Shown: positions 41,823 through 50,395 of the stretch, in pieces | Layout of the letters: each line of letters opens with the position of its first letter | Numbering within the stretch: position 1 is the stretch's first letter | Source of the DNA: DATMQA01 sp035566895 | GTDB lineage: Bacteria; Verrucomicrobiota; Verrucomicrobiia; Limisphaerales; UBA8199 | DNA length: 64,000 nt | Assembly (NCBI GenBank): GCA_035566895.1 | Contig: DATMQA010000029.1 | Span: forward strand, 1 to 64,000 | Reading direction: 5' to 3' | The notes under the pieces: model-generated | Databases searched by the model: none | Told to the model about the DNA's origin: nothing | Seen by the model: the letters and a program-made list of their open reading frames with translations, nothing else | Made by a program: the position numbers and the translations under genes

Positions 41823-42788
41823 ATGAGAGCGCGTTTAAAAAATCAATCCGATTGTAGCAGCCGAAGCAAGGAGGCTGAAATTTCAGGCATCTTTAGTAGA
41901 GATCAGAGCCTCGTTACGTCGGCTGCTACAAATTTAAAACACGCTCTGAGGCGCGAAACGAAAGGGTCGAAACGTGGAGGCGAGCAGGGTAGTTGCTCCC
42001 TGTCTCTTCCGGCATTCGGCGTTCTTCTCCTGGCCGGCCTCTGCGGGTGCGCCACGCCGCACTTCGCGGCGACCCCCGACGCCCGCGGCTTCGATTTCCA
42101 GAAAGATACTTTCGCCTACCCGAACGAGCTGGTCTGGGAATATCATTACGATGCCGCCGGCAAATGGACCACGCACCGCCGCGAACCCAAACCCACCTAC
42201 ACGCTGCATTGTTTTGTCGTGGCGCGGTCCGCCCGGCAGTTCTTCGAGAACGCCCGGTTCGCTCCCGAGCTGCCGAGGGCCACTGAGGCCACCTATCGCC
42301 GGTTGATTCGCCGGGTTGTCTCGGTTAATCCGCGCCGGCCCTTGCCGGAAACACGGCGCATCGTCATCCCGGGTTATGCGGATTTGCGCGCCTTCAGCGA
42401 CGCACAGGAGAAACTCTTGAAGGCCGGATGCGGCGGCGCCTGGCAATCTTACTCCCAGCGCGGCAACTGGCGGATGGTTTCACCGTTCACGCGTCACCAG
42501 CAACAGCGGATGGCCGAACGGCTCCAGGCGCATCTCACCCCTAACCATCCGCTGATCGTTCATCTCGTCCGATTCCCGCAGCTCACCATCAATCACGCGG
42601 TGGTCATCTTTGATGTGAAAGAAACCGACCAGGGCCTGCAGTTCGTCATCTACGACCCCAACCAGCCAGAGAAACCGGGCACCCTCCAGTATGAGCGCGC
42701 CACCCGCACCTTCCTGTTTCCCGCCAACTCCTGGTTCCCTGGCGGCCGGGTGGATGTGTATGAGGTTTATTGGAAGTGGGATTACTAA
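41823..42788 (+). CDS. lipoprotein of unknown function bracketed by repeat elements
   Basis: About 321 residues. The recognisable protein begins with a lipoprotein signal (FGVLLLAGLCGC), but the only in-frame ATG/GTG/TTG codons lie about 60 codons upstream, inside an inverted-repeat element (41826-41947). The native start has probably been displaced or lost, or CTG is used. The mature part holds KAGCGGAW, NHAVVIFDV and VIYDPNQPEKPG. These would fit Cys, His and Asp/Asn positions of a papain- or C39-like peptidase, but I could not confirm the fold. A second copy of the element follows the stop by 3 bp. Confidence 0.6.
   Translation: MRARLKNQSDCSSRSKEAEISGIFSRDQSLVTSAATNLKHALRRETKGSKRGGEQGSCSLSLPAFGVLLLAGLCGCATPHFAATPDARGFDFQKDTFAYPNELVWEYHYDAAGKWTTHRREPKPTYTLHCFVVARSARQFFENARFAPELPRATEATYRRLIRRVVSVNPRRPLPETRRIVIPGYADLRAFSDAQEKLLKAGCGGAWQSYSQRGNWRMVSPFTRHQQQRMAERLQAHLTPNHPLIVHLVRFPQLTINHAVVIFDVKETDQGLQFVIYDPNQPEKPGTLQYERATRTFLFPANSWFPGGRVDVYEVYWKWDY
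41826..41947. repeat. terminal-inverted-repeat element, copy A
   Basis: 122 bp with ends agagcgcgttt and aaacacgctct, inside which lie inverted arms around tgtagcagccga and tcggctgctaca. It carries no gene and overlaps the 5' end of the lipoprotein frame. It resembles a MITE or REP-type element. Confidence 0.8.
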
Positions 42789-42791
42789 CTT

Positions 42792-42900
42792 AGAACGTGT
42801 TTTAAAATTGTAGCAGCCGACGTAATGCTCTGATCAATACGAAAAATGCCGGGAGTTTGAGCCTCCTTACGTCGGCTGCTACAATTTCCAAACACGTTCT
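42792..42900. repeat. terminal-inverted-repeat element, copy B
   Basis: 109 bp, close relative of copy A. Ends agaacgtgttt and aaacacgttct belong to arms of about 34 bp (42792-42825, 42867-42900) that differ at two positions. A further half-arm (ctcacgtcggcggctaca) follows at about 42919-42938, a remnant of a third copy. Confidence 0.85.
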
Positions 42901-42958
42901 CGGGCTCGACTCTCCGCCTCCTCACGTCGGCGGCTACAAGCGCGCTCGGCTGGTCTTC

Positions 42959-44584
42959 CTATTTCACCTCGTAATTGATCCCCAGCCGGCGGAGAGTCGA
43001 CCCTTCATCGAGGCTGAGCTGGGAGAGGCTCTTGTTGTACGTGTCCAGCGCCTGGATTTCATTGCCGCGGGCAGTGGTAAGGTCGCGTTGCACCAACAAC
43101 ACGTTATAAGTGGTGCTCTTGCCGCTTTCGAGCTTCTTTTGCTCGGCGTCCAGCGCAGACTCCTGGTACTGACGGGCGGTGCGGGTCGCCTGCACCTGGT
43201 CGTAGCCGGCGCGCACGGAGCCGATGTCATTATCGATCTGGACCATGACAGTCTCTTCCAGCTTTTTGAGCGTCAGCACGAGTTGCTGCATGGTCACTTT
43301 GTCGGCCTTGTAAGTATTGCGCGTGCGCGTGTCCGACAGCGGTATGCTAATCCGGCCGCCGTAGGTGTAAAACTTTGAGGTCATGGACCGTATGTTGTCC
43401 AGGGCGTCGCTGAATTGCGGGCCGGCGCCGTTGTAGCCAAACGTGCCAAACGCATCCAATTCCGGAAAAATCTGGTTGTGGTCGTATTTCAACTGAATGC
43501 CCTGCTTCTCGACGTCCATTTTGGCCTGCAGCAGCTCCGGCCTCATCGCCAGCCCTTGGCTCCAACTGTCCTGCAGGTTCAGCACCGGCGGCGGCGCCGC
43601 CAGCGTGCCGGACGGATCCAGCACCACGTTCGCCCACTCCAGGTAACGGTCGGTTAGCAACTGTTTGACCAGCCGGTCCTGTGTCCCCAACTGATTCTTG
43701 GCCTGGATCACCGCCGCCCGGCTCGACGCCGCCTGCGCTTCCGCCGATTGCAGGTCCAGCGGCGCCAGCGCCCCCACCTCCAGGCGCTTCTTGTTCTCCG
43801 CCACCAGCCGTTCGGCCAGCTCCACGGCTTTCTGCTGCACAATCACGTTTTCCCGATTGTAAATGAGATCGTAATACGCCTGCTCCAGCGTCGTGACCGT
43901 CTGCATGATCTGCAACCGGAGGGCTTGCTCCGTGTATTTCAGCCGGTTCTTGGCTACCCGGATGTTTAAACGCGTCGTGTTAATCCAGAAATTCTTCAGC
44001 AACGGTTGGCTCATGGTCAGGCCCACCGACCCAAACGCGTTGTTCAGGCCCGGCCCGTAAGTGTCCTTGATCGGGCTGGGGAGCGTTCCGAAATTGTACG
44101 TGGTCCCCCACGGCAGCGACCCGCTCACCGTCGAGGCGAAACTGTTATCGTCAGACACCGAGCCGGCAATCGTAAAATTGCCGCCGAGCACTTGCGTGCC
44201 GGATTCGTTGTGATCATGCTGGCCCGAGATCGTCCAGGTCGGGTCATAATCCCCATAGTTTGCCCGCAGGTTATAGAGCGAGATTTCCGGGTTATACCTG
44301 TCAATTTGAAGGTCGAGGTTGTGCTGCAACGCCAATTGGATGCAGTCCTGCAACGACACCCGGCGGACCGACCACGACCCATTCGGTCGCGCCAGCGGCG
44401 AGGCATTCGTGTCATCCCCTCTGAAAAAATAGAGGTCGATGAAATCCGTGGAGTTTGTCGGCCCCGGCACCCCGGCGCCGGCGCCACTGATGCCGTAAGC
44501 GTCGGTTTTGCCGGTGGTGTTTGTTTGGGCCGGCACCGCCGTAGCAGCCGCGGCCAGGACCAACCATATTCTAAACAATCTCAT
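42959..44584 (-). CDS. TolC-family outer-membrane efflux protein
   Basis: 541 residues. A signal peptide (LFRIWLVLAAAATAVPAQ) precedes two OEP repeats typical of TolC: SLQDCIQLALQHNLDLQIDRY at the start of the first, TLEQAYYDLIYNRENV, and RAGYDQVQATRTARQYQESALDAEQKKLESGKSTTYNVL in the second. It would form a trimeric channel-tunnel for a tripartite efflux pump or type I secretion. No inner-membrane pump or adaptor gene is adjacent. A TGAGGC-ATTC-GCCTCA stem lies just upstream of the start at 44597-44612. Confidence 0.9.
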   Translation of the reverse strand: MRLFRIWLVLAAAATAVPAQTNTTGKTDAYGISGAGAGVPGPTNSTDFIDLYFFRGDDTNASPLARPNGSWSVRRVSLQDCIQLALQHNLDLQIDRYNPEISLYNLRANYGDYDPTWTISGQHDHNESGTQVLGGNFTIAGSVSDDNSFASTVSGSLPWGTTYNFGTLPSPIKDTYGPGLNNAFGSVGLTMSQPLLKNFWINTTRLNIRVAKNRLKYTEQALRLQIMQTVTTLEQAYYDLIYNRENVIVQQKAVELAERLVAENKKRLEVGALAPLDLQSAEAQAASSRAAVIQAKNQLGTQDRLVKQLLTDRYLEWANVVLDPSGTLAAPPPVLNLQDSWSQGLAMRPELLQAKMDVEKQGIQLKYDHNQIFPELDAFGTFGYNGAGPQFSDALDNIRSMTSKFYTYGGRISIPLSDTRTRNTYKADKVTMQQLVLTLKKLEETVMVQIDNDIGSVRAGYDQVQATRTARQYQESALDAEQKKLESGKSTTYNVLLVQRDLTTARGNEIQALDTYNKSLSQLSLDEGSTLRRLGINYEVK

Positions 44585-44802
44585 GGGCGCGAAGATTGAG
44601 GCATTCGCCTCATTTCGTCAAACAATCACAGAGCAGACTGAGACCGGGTCGTCACGCGCTGACAATGCAGACTGACGGAGAGCAGGCGTTCGGGTCTTAG
44701 CCGTATCCATTTAGTTGAACAGAAGCAACCGAAGGAAACAAAGGCTTTTTGAGCTGCCGAACGAGGGCGGTCAAACGGCGGAAACCGCACACGATTTGGC
44801 GC

Positions 44803-46308
44803 TTACCGGCGCGCACTGGGTTCCCGATACCAGACGTCGCCTTCGCCGTAACTGAACCAGCGGCTCATGGTCACTTTCAGTTGCGTAAAGAATTGGACGC
44901 CTTCTTTGCCCTGCATATGGAGGTCGCCAAAAAAGGACTCGTTCCAGCCGTTGAACGGAAACCAGGCCATCGAGGCGGGCACGCCTACGTTGATGCCAAC
45001 CATGCCGCACTTGATGCGGTGTTTAAATTCGCGCGCTGCCTTCCCGGAGCAGGTGAAGATCGAGGCGCCATTGCCGTAGGGCGAACGGTTCGCTAGTTCG
45101 ATCGCGGCGTCCAGATCTTCCATGTGCATCACGTTGAGCACTGGGCCGAAGACTTCTTCACGCGCGACCGTCATGCTGGGCTGGACCTGATCGAGAATGG
45201 TTGCGCCGAGGAAAAAACCCTGGGGCGCAGAATCGACCTTCACGCCGCGGCCGTCAGCGGCGACCCGGGCGCCCTCTTTCGCGCCGGTTTCGATGAGTTG
45301 GGCAACCCGGTCGCAATGTTGCCGGGTGATGATGGGTCCCATATCGGGCTGCGGTTCGCGATCGGTGGGACCCACTTTGATACGGCGTGCAGCTTCGACC
45401 AGCGGAGGCAGGACCTTTCTGGCAGCGTCCCCGACGGCGACGGCGGTGGAACCCGCCATGCAGCGTTCGCCGGCGCAGCCGAAGGCCGCTTCGATGACGC
45501 CGCGGACGGAGTTGTCCACATCGGCATCGGGCATGAGCAGGATGAAGTTTTTTGCACCGCCGTTGGACTGGACTCGTTTGCCGTGTTTGGTGCCGGTTTC
45601 GTAGATGTAACGGGCAATGGGGGTCGAGCCGACAAAGGAAATCGCCCTTACCTTCGGACGAGTCAGCAGGGCATCGACGCATTCACGACCGCCGTGGACG
45701 AGGTTGAGCACACCTTTGGGCAAGCCGGCTTTCTCCAACAACTCCACGACTTTGATGGAAGTCAGTGGGACTTTTTCGCTGGGCTTGAGGACAAACGTGT
45801 TGCCGCAGGCCAGCGCTACAGGGTACATCCAGAGCGGCACCATGCAGGGGAAATTGAACGGCGTGATGCCGGCGCAGACCCCGAGCGGCTGGCGGACGCT
45901 GTCGCAATCAATGCCGCGCGCGATGTTCTCAAGCGCCTCGCCCATGAGAAGCGAAGGTACGCCGCAGGCAAACTCAACCATTTCGATGCCACGTTTGACG
46001 TCTCCGCGCGACTCGACGAGCGTCTTGCCGTGCTCGCGAGTATTGCAGCGGACGAGTTCCTCGAAGTTTTCCTCCAGCAGCGATTTAAAACGAAACAGGA
46101 TGCGGGCACGGTCAGTCGGCGGGGTCTCCCACCAGGCCGGGAAGGCGGCGGCAGCGGCTTCCACCGCCTGGTCCACGTGTTTGGCCGTGCACATTGGTGT
46201 TTCGGCGATGATCTCACCGGTCGAAGGATTGTGAACGGGCGTGGTGGCGAGATTGGCGAGACGATTCCATTCTCCGCCGACAAAGACCGGGCATGGGGCT
46301 GGATTCAT
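44803..46308 (-). CDS. mmsA: CoA-acylating methylmalonate-semialdehyde dehydrogenase
   Basis: 501 residues, full length for the family. NAD-binding ITPFNFPCMVPLWM, FVGSTPIARYIYETG and the catalytic Cys in FGCAGERCMAGS are characteristic of MmsA/IolA, which convert (methyl)malonate semialdehyde to acetyl- or propionyl-CoA. The C-terminal MAWFPFNGWNESFFGDLHMQGKEG is also diagnostic. It stands alone and is divergent from the hprA-like gene with 125 bp between. Valine or inositol degradation partners are not in the window. Confidence 0.93.
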   Translation of the reverse strand: MNPAPCPVFVGGEWNRLANLATTPVHNPSTGEIIAETPMCTAKHVDQAVEAAAAAFPAWWETPPTDRARILFRFKSLLEENFEELVRCNTREHGKTLVESRGDVKRGIEMVEFACGVPSLLMGEALENIARGIDCDSVRQPLGVCAGITPFNFPCMVPLWMYPVALACGNTFVLKPSEKVPLTSIKVVELLEKAGLPKGVLNLVHGGRECVDALLTRPKVRAISFVGSTPIARYIYETGTKHGKRVQSNGGAKNFILLMPDADVDNSVRGVIEAAFGCAGERCMAGSTAVAVGDAARKVLPPLVEAARRIKVGPTDREPQPDMGPIITRQHCDRVAQLIETGAKEGARVAADGRGVKVDSAPQGFFLGATILDQVQPSMTVAREEVFGPVLNVMHMEDLDAAIELANRSPYGNGASIFTCSGKAAREFKHRIKCGMVGINVGVPASMAWFPFNGWNESFFGDLHMQGKEGVQFFTQLKVTMSRWFSYGEGDVWYREPSARR

Positions 46309-46433
46309 GAGCGAAGGGTATCAGGCAAGGGATGGAGTTCAAGAGTGCACCGTGCCTCAAGAAGAACAGAAGGACTGTTCGGTTGCAGCGGGGCGCTTCG
46401 AGCGGCTAGACTTTCGGAGATGTCCTGCAAACC

Positions 46434-47522
46434 ATGACCTCGAAGATTGTCGTTCTGGATGGCTTTACTCTCAACCCTGGCGATCTGAGCTGGGACGAGC
46501 TCACCTCGCTTGGACCGTGTGTGATTTATGACCGGACGCCACCTGCCGAGGTGTTGGCCCGCGCAAAAGATGCTGAGATTCTCCTGACAAACAAAACCGT
46601 CCTGAATGGCGAGCACATCCAGCGTCTCCCCGAGCTGAGGTATATCGGAGTGGTGGCGACCGGCACCAACATCGTGGATCTGGCCGCCGCGCGCGAACGG
46701 GGCATTCCCGTCACGAACGTTCCCGCCTATGGCACCCGCTCGGTCGCGCAGACGACGCTGGCCCTGCTGCTGGAGATGACGCAACAGGCCGGGCACCACG
46801 CCCGGACGGTGCGTGAAGGCCGCTGGACCCGAAGTCCGGACTGGTGCTACTGGGACTACCCGCTGGTGGAGTTGGACGGCCTGACGATGGGCATCGTAGG
46901 GCTGGGTCGTATCGGATTGGCCGTGGCCGAGCTGGCAGCCGCTTTTGGGATGAAAGTCCTCGCTTGCACGCCGCATCCGAAAAGCGTGCCGGCCTTTATT
47001 CGGCTGGTCGAGCTGCAAATGGTGTTCCGAGAAAGCGACGTGGTGAGCCTGCACTGCCCGCTGACCGCGCAGACCCGGAACCTGGTCAATGCCGAGCGCC
47101 TGTTGTGGATGAAGCCGACCGCGTTTTTGCTCAACACCAGTCGTGGGCCGTTGGTGGACGAGCAGGCCCTGGCGGACGCCTTGAATGCCGGCCAGCTCGC
47201 CGGCGCAGGGCTGGATGTGCTGTCGGCGGAACCGCCCCCGGCGGACAACCCGCTCTTAAACGCCAGGAATTGCATTATCACGCCCCATCTGGCGTGGGGC
47301 ACGGGGGCCGCCCGGGCGCGCCTGCTGAAAATTGCGGTCGAAAACGTGCGCTGCTTCCTCCAAGGCAGCCGCAGAATGTGGCGAGTACGGTTAAATGAGT
47401 TAAATGAGGTAATTAAGTTAAACGAGGGTCCATCTGTGAGGCAGGAGGAAATCGCGCGACTCGGACGACCTCGCCAGCCTCATTTAACTGCTTTAACTCT
47501 TTTAGCCTATTTAACTCGTTAA
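46434..47522 (+). CDS. D-2-hydroxyacid dehydrogenase, glycerate dehydrogenase-like, frameshifted at the C-terminus
   Basis: 362 residues. NAD motif MGIVGLGRIGLAVAEL, substrate Arg in NTSRGPLVDE, and Glu/His in LSAEPPPADNPL and IITPHLAW mark an active D-isomer 2-hydroxyacid dehydrogenase of the HprA type. After ENVRCFLQG at about 47364 the frame is wrong. One base to the side reads QPQNVASTVK and then stops at 47398, the normal ending. The frame as found continues through two inverted ttaaatgag arrays for about 50 foreign residues. Either a real one-base deletion or an assembly error. Confidence 0.85.
   Translation: MTSKIVVLDGFTLNPGDLSWDELTSLGPCVIYDRTPPAEVLARAKDAEILLTNKTVLNGEHIQRLPELRYIGVVATGTNIVDLAAARERGIPVTNVPAYGTRSVAQTTLALLLEMTQQAGHHARTVREGRWTRSPDWCYWDYPLVELDGLTMGIVGLGRIGLAVAELAAAFGMKVLACTPHPKSVPAFIRLVELQMVFRESDVVSLHCPLTAQTRNLVNAERLLWMKPTAFLLNTSRGPLVDEQALADALNAGQLAGAGLDVLSAEPPPADNPLLNARNCIITPHLAWGTGAARARLLKIAVENVRCFLQGSRRMWRVRLNELNEVIKLNEGPSVRQEEIARLGRPRQPHLTALTLLAYLTR
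47390..47520. repeat. inverted gttaaat heptamer arrays at the hprA-like 3' end
   Basis: Plus-strand units ttaaatgag/gttaaacg at 47390-47426 are mirrored by their complement (catttaactg, ctttaactc, atttaactc) at 47479-47520. The pair could act as a transcript hairpin. The same word family occurs at 35218-35271. Confidence 0.8.
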
Positions 47523-47579
47523 CAGCTCAACGTTTTTGGCGATTGGATTTTTCCGGCGTTTCGGGCATGCTGACCGCTT

Positions 47580-48494
47580 ATGCAGTTTGTTCGAGAGATT
47601 TACGCCGCCGGACGGGCCGCGCGCCGGCCGGTGATTTCGTTTGAGTTTTTTCCGCCCAAGACCGAGGAGGGCGAGCGCAACCTGCTGGAAAAGACCATCC
47701 CGGCGTTGCTGCAGGCCGGGCCGGATTATTGCTCGGTCACCTATGGCGCCGGGGGCAGTACGCGCGAGAAGACCCTGATGATTGTGGATCGTATCCAACG
47801 GCAGCACGGTCTCACCGCGGTGGCCCACTTGACTTGTGTTTGCGCGACGAAGGAACAAATCCGCGAACTGTTGGCCCAGATTCGGGCGCTCGGCGTTCAG
47901 AACGTGCTCGCGTTGCGTGGCGACCCGCCCGGCGGCGGCGAATTCCAGCCCACACCAGGCGGATTCGAGTTTTCCAATGAACTGGTGAGTTTTATCCGCG
48001 AGCAGGGAGATTTCTGTATTGGGGTGGCTGGCTTTCCCGAAGGTCACATCGCCTGCAAAGAAGGCAAACATGTGGACTGGACTTATTTGAAGCAGAAAGT
48101 CGAGGCCGGCGCGGATTTCGTGCTCACCCAATTGTTTTTTGACAATGCGGATTACTTCGAGTTCCGCGACCAGATGAGCGGTCACCACGGGCTGAAGGTC
48201 CCACTGGTGCCGGGCATTGTTCCCATCCTGAGCGGGTCGCAAATCAAACGTTTCACGGCGCTATGCGGCGCGCGGATTCCGGCCGCGCTGGGAGCCAGGC
48301 TCGACGAGCTGGGCGAGGATGATGCCGCCGTGGCGGACTTCGGGGTCGAATACGCGACCCGCCAATGCGAGGAGTTGCTGCGCGCCGGGGCGCCGGGCAT
48401 TCATTTTTACACGTTAAACAAAGCACCCTCAACCGTGCGGGTGTTAAGGAATTTAGGAATCACCCATCAGCGATTACCAGTGACCCATCAGTGA
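47580..48494 (+). CDS. metF: methylenetetrahydrofolate reductase
   Basis: 304 residues, usual for bacterial MetF. The FAD barrel motifs are clear: ISFEFFPPKTEEGERNL, VTYGAGGSTREKT, HLTCVCATKEQI, LALRGDPPGGG, FVLTQLFFDN and VPGIVPILSGSQIKRF. It reduces methylene-THF to methyl-THF for methionine synthesis. The last 12 residues (ITHQRLPVTHQ) come from a degenerate cccatcag repeat at 48461-48493, so the native end was probably GIHFYTLNKAPSTVRVLRNLG. Confidence 0.95.
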   Translation: MQFVREIYAAGRAARRPVISFEFFPPKTEEGERNLLEKTIPALLQAGPDYCSVTYGAGGSTREKTLMIVDRIQRQHGLTAVAHLTCVCATKEQIRELLAQIRALGVQNVLALRGDPPGGGEFQPTPGGFEFSNELVSFIREQGDFCIGVAGFPEGHIACKEGKHVDWTYLKQKVEAGADFVLTQLFFDNADYFEFRDQMSGHHGLKVPLVPGIVPILSGSQIKRFTALCGARIPAALGARLDELGEDDAAVADFGVEYATRQCEELLRAGAPGIHFYTLNKAPSTVRVLRNLGITHQRLPVTHQ

Positions 48495-48502
48495 GCACCA
48501 TT

Positions 48503-48703
48503 ATGAGCGAACCAAAACAAAGCGAATTCGAGCGCGCCGCGGCGCAGGAGGGCCGCGGCGGCTTCCTGCGGGAGATCTGGGGCTTCATGAAAGAGAACAA
48601 GAAATGGTGGCTGCTGCCGCTGGTGGTGGCGCTATTGGTGCTCGGGTTGCTGGTCCTGCTGTCCGGCACCGGCCTGGCCCCGTTCATATATACCCTGTTC
48701 TGA
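48503..48703 (+). CDS. DUF5989-type small membrane protein
   Basis: 66 residues from the ATG at 48503. A basic amphipathic helix (FLREIWGFMKENKKWWLLP) leads into one membrane segment and the ending GLAPFIYTLF, which I recognise as DUF5989, related to the SxtK mini-protein. It has no known enzymatic role. In other genomes it often sits by carbamoyltransferase genes, but here it sits between metF and scpA. Confidence 0.82.
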   Translation: MSEPKQSEFERAAAQEGRGGFLREIWGFMKENKKWWLLPLVVALLVLGLLVLLSGTGLAPFIYTLF

Positions 48704-48762
48704 ACCTTGTCTGCCGTTGCCAAGCCTTTGCCGCGTGCGTAAGATGGTCGGTCCCGGTTACG

Positions 48763-49554
48763 ATGGCTGAATATAAGGTAAAATTCGAGGTCTTTGAAGG
48801 GCCGCTTGATTTACTCCTTTATCTCATCAAGAAGGAGGAGGTCGATATCTACGAGGTCAACCTGACGGAGTTGGCCACGCAATTTATCGAATACATTGAG
48901 ACGATGCGCTTACTGGACCTGGAAATCGCCGGGGAGTTCCTGGTGATGGCAGCCACGCTCATGTATATCAAAAGCCGCGAATTGCTGCCCGTGGACCAGC
49001 AGGTGCAAGTCGAAGGCGAGGATGAGGGCGAAGACCCGCGGTGGGAACTAATCCGGCAGTTGGTCGAGTACAAGAAATTCAAGGACGCCGCTGCCCAACT
49101 CGCGATGCTCGAGGCCCGCCAGGAGCAAATCTTTCCCCGCGCGCCGGGCAAACTCGAGTTCGAGGCGGAACCGCCTCGGCGGAACGAGGCCTCCCTGTTT
49201 GACCTGCTCAACGCGGTCAACAGCGTGCTCCAGCGCTTTACCCAGCGCGCCGACCAACGCGATATTTTTGAGGATAAATGGAGCGTCAGCGAAAAAATCG
49301 AACAGCTCATGCGCGCGGTCGGTGAGCAGTCCGGCCTGCGCTTCTCCGAGCTATTCGCCGGCGTCACCAGCCGCTCCGAGGTGGTGGTGACTTTCCTGGC
49401 GTTACTCGAACTCATCCGCCTCAAGCAACTCATCGCGGTGCAGCGCGAGGCTTTTGGCGAAATCGAAATCTGCCGCGCCGAGCCTGCCGCCACGAACTCC
49501 CCCACGCCGGAGACTGCCCCCGAACTTGCCCAGCCGAACCCACGCGCCCCGTGA
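48763..49554 (+). CDS. scpA: segregation and condensation protein A
   Basis: 263 residues from the ATG at 48763. The N-terminal kleisin motif KFEVFEGPLDLLLYLIKKEEVDIYEV and MAATLMYIKSRELLP are diagnostic, and the C-terminal winged helix includes SRSEVVVTFLALLELIRLKQL. ScpA bridges the SMC dimer and binds ScpB, whose gene follows after 16 bp. The C-terminal tail is rich in Pro and Glu. Confidence 0.96.
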   Translation: MAEYKVKFEVFEGPLDLLLYLIKKEEVDIYEVNLTELATQFIEYIETMRLLDLEIAGEFLVMAATLMYIKSRELLPVDQQVQVEGEDEGEDPRWELIRQLVEYKKFKDAAAQLAMLEARQEQIFPRAPGKLEFEAEPPRRNEASLFDLLNAVNSVLQRFTQRADQRDIFEDKWSVSEKIEQLMRAVGEQSGLRFSELFAGVTSRSEVVVTFLALLELIRLKQLIAVQREAFGEIEICRAEPAATNSPTPETAPELAQPNPRAP

Positions 49555-49570
49555 AATCTAAATTAGTCGC

Positions 49571-50311
49571 ATGGACCTGAAATACATCCTGGAAGCTATT
49601 CTCTTCTCGGCGCAAAAACCGCTGAGCCTCAAAGAACTCCGCGAGGTCTTTGCCGGCGCGGTCGAGCACGCGGAAGGAGATGAGACCGCCCGGGGATTGA
49701 AAAAGGTCAAGGAGGAGCAACTGACCGCCTCGCTGGAGGAATTGGCGCGCGACCACGAAACGGCGGCTCGCAGCTTCCGCCTGGTGTGCGTGGCCGGGGC
49801 CTGGCAATTCGTCACCCAGCCCGAATACGGCGCGTGGCTCAAGGCGCTGGTGGGTCACCGGGCTCGGCCGCCGCGGCTGTCCCAGCCCGGACTGGAGACC
49901 CTGGCCATTATCGCTTACCGCCAGCCGATTACGCGCGCCGAGATCGAACAGGTCAGGGGCGTGGCAGTGGACGGTGTGATGCAAACCTTGCTTGAGCGCG
50001 GATTGGTCGAGCAACTGGGCCGAGCGGAGGTGGTGGGCCGGCCGATGAATTATGGCACGACCTCGCTGTTCCTGGAATACTTCGGCCTGCGCTGCCTGGA
50101 AGATTTGCCGGCCGCCGACGAATTGCGCCGCGTAGTCATCCAAAAGCCTGAGACACTTGCTACCGCCGAGGCCGGCCTAGCCACCGTGCCGCCTGAGCAA
50201 CTGAACCTGCCCAGCGAACCGCCCGAGCCAGCGCGCGAGCAGCCCACCGCCGACGCGCAGGCAAGCGCTCCCGAGCCCACGAGCGACCCAAATGAACACA
50301 GCAGAGCGTAG
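49571..50311 (+). CDS. scpB: segregation and condensation protein B
   Basis: 246 residues. Tandem winged-helix domains: LKYILEAILFSAQKPLSLKEL at the start and the diagnostic LSQPGLETLAIIAYRQPITRAEIEQVRGV, with VVGRPMNYGTTSLFLEYFGL. It dimerises and binds ScpA in the SMC condensin-like complex. The Pro/Glu/Ala-rich C-terminal tail of about 45 residues is unconserved. Confidence 0.96.
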   Translation: MDLKYILEAILFSAQKPLSLKELREVFAGAVEHAEGDETARGLKKVKEEQLTASLEELARDHETAARSFRLVCVAGAWQFVTQPEYGAWLKALVGHRARPPRLSQPGLETLAIIAYRQPITRAEIEQVRGVAVDGVMQTLLERGLVEQLGRAEVVGRPMNYGTTSLFLEYFGLRCLEDLPAADELRRVVIQKPETLATAEAGLATVPPEQLNLPSEPPEPAREQPTADAQASAPEPTSDPNEHSRA

Positions 50312-50347
50312 CGGCCGAGGCGGAGCGCATGCTCCTACGTTTCGGCG

Positions 50348-50383
50348 CTCCATCAATCCACCACTCCATCACTCCATCACTCT
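50348..50383. repeat. tccatca heptamer array before pheA
   Basis: Tandem units ctccatca / ctccatcac immediately upstream of the pheA start, degenerate in the same way as the other heptamer arrays. It fills most of the scpB-pheA spacer, leaving no room for a usual ribosome-binding site. Confidence 0.7.
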
Positions 50384-50395
50384 ATTCTTCCTCGG

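Noticed and set aside
46844..47398. separate 184-codon gene overlapping the hprA-like gene
   Set aside because: Only its last residues (QPQNVASTVK) are meaningful; they are the displaced end of the dehydrogenase, and the rest is shadow.
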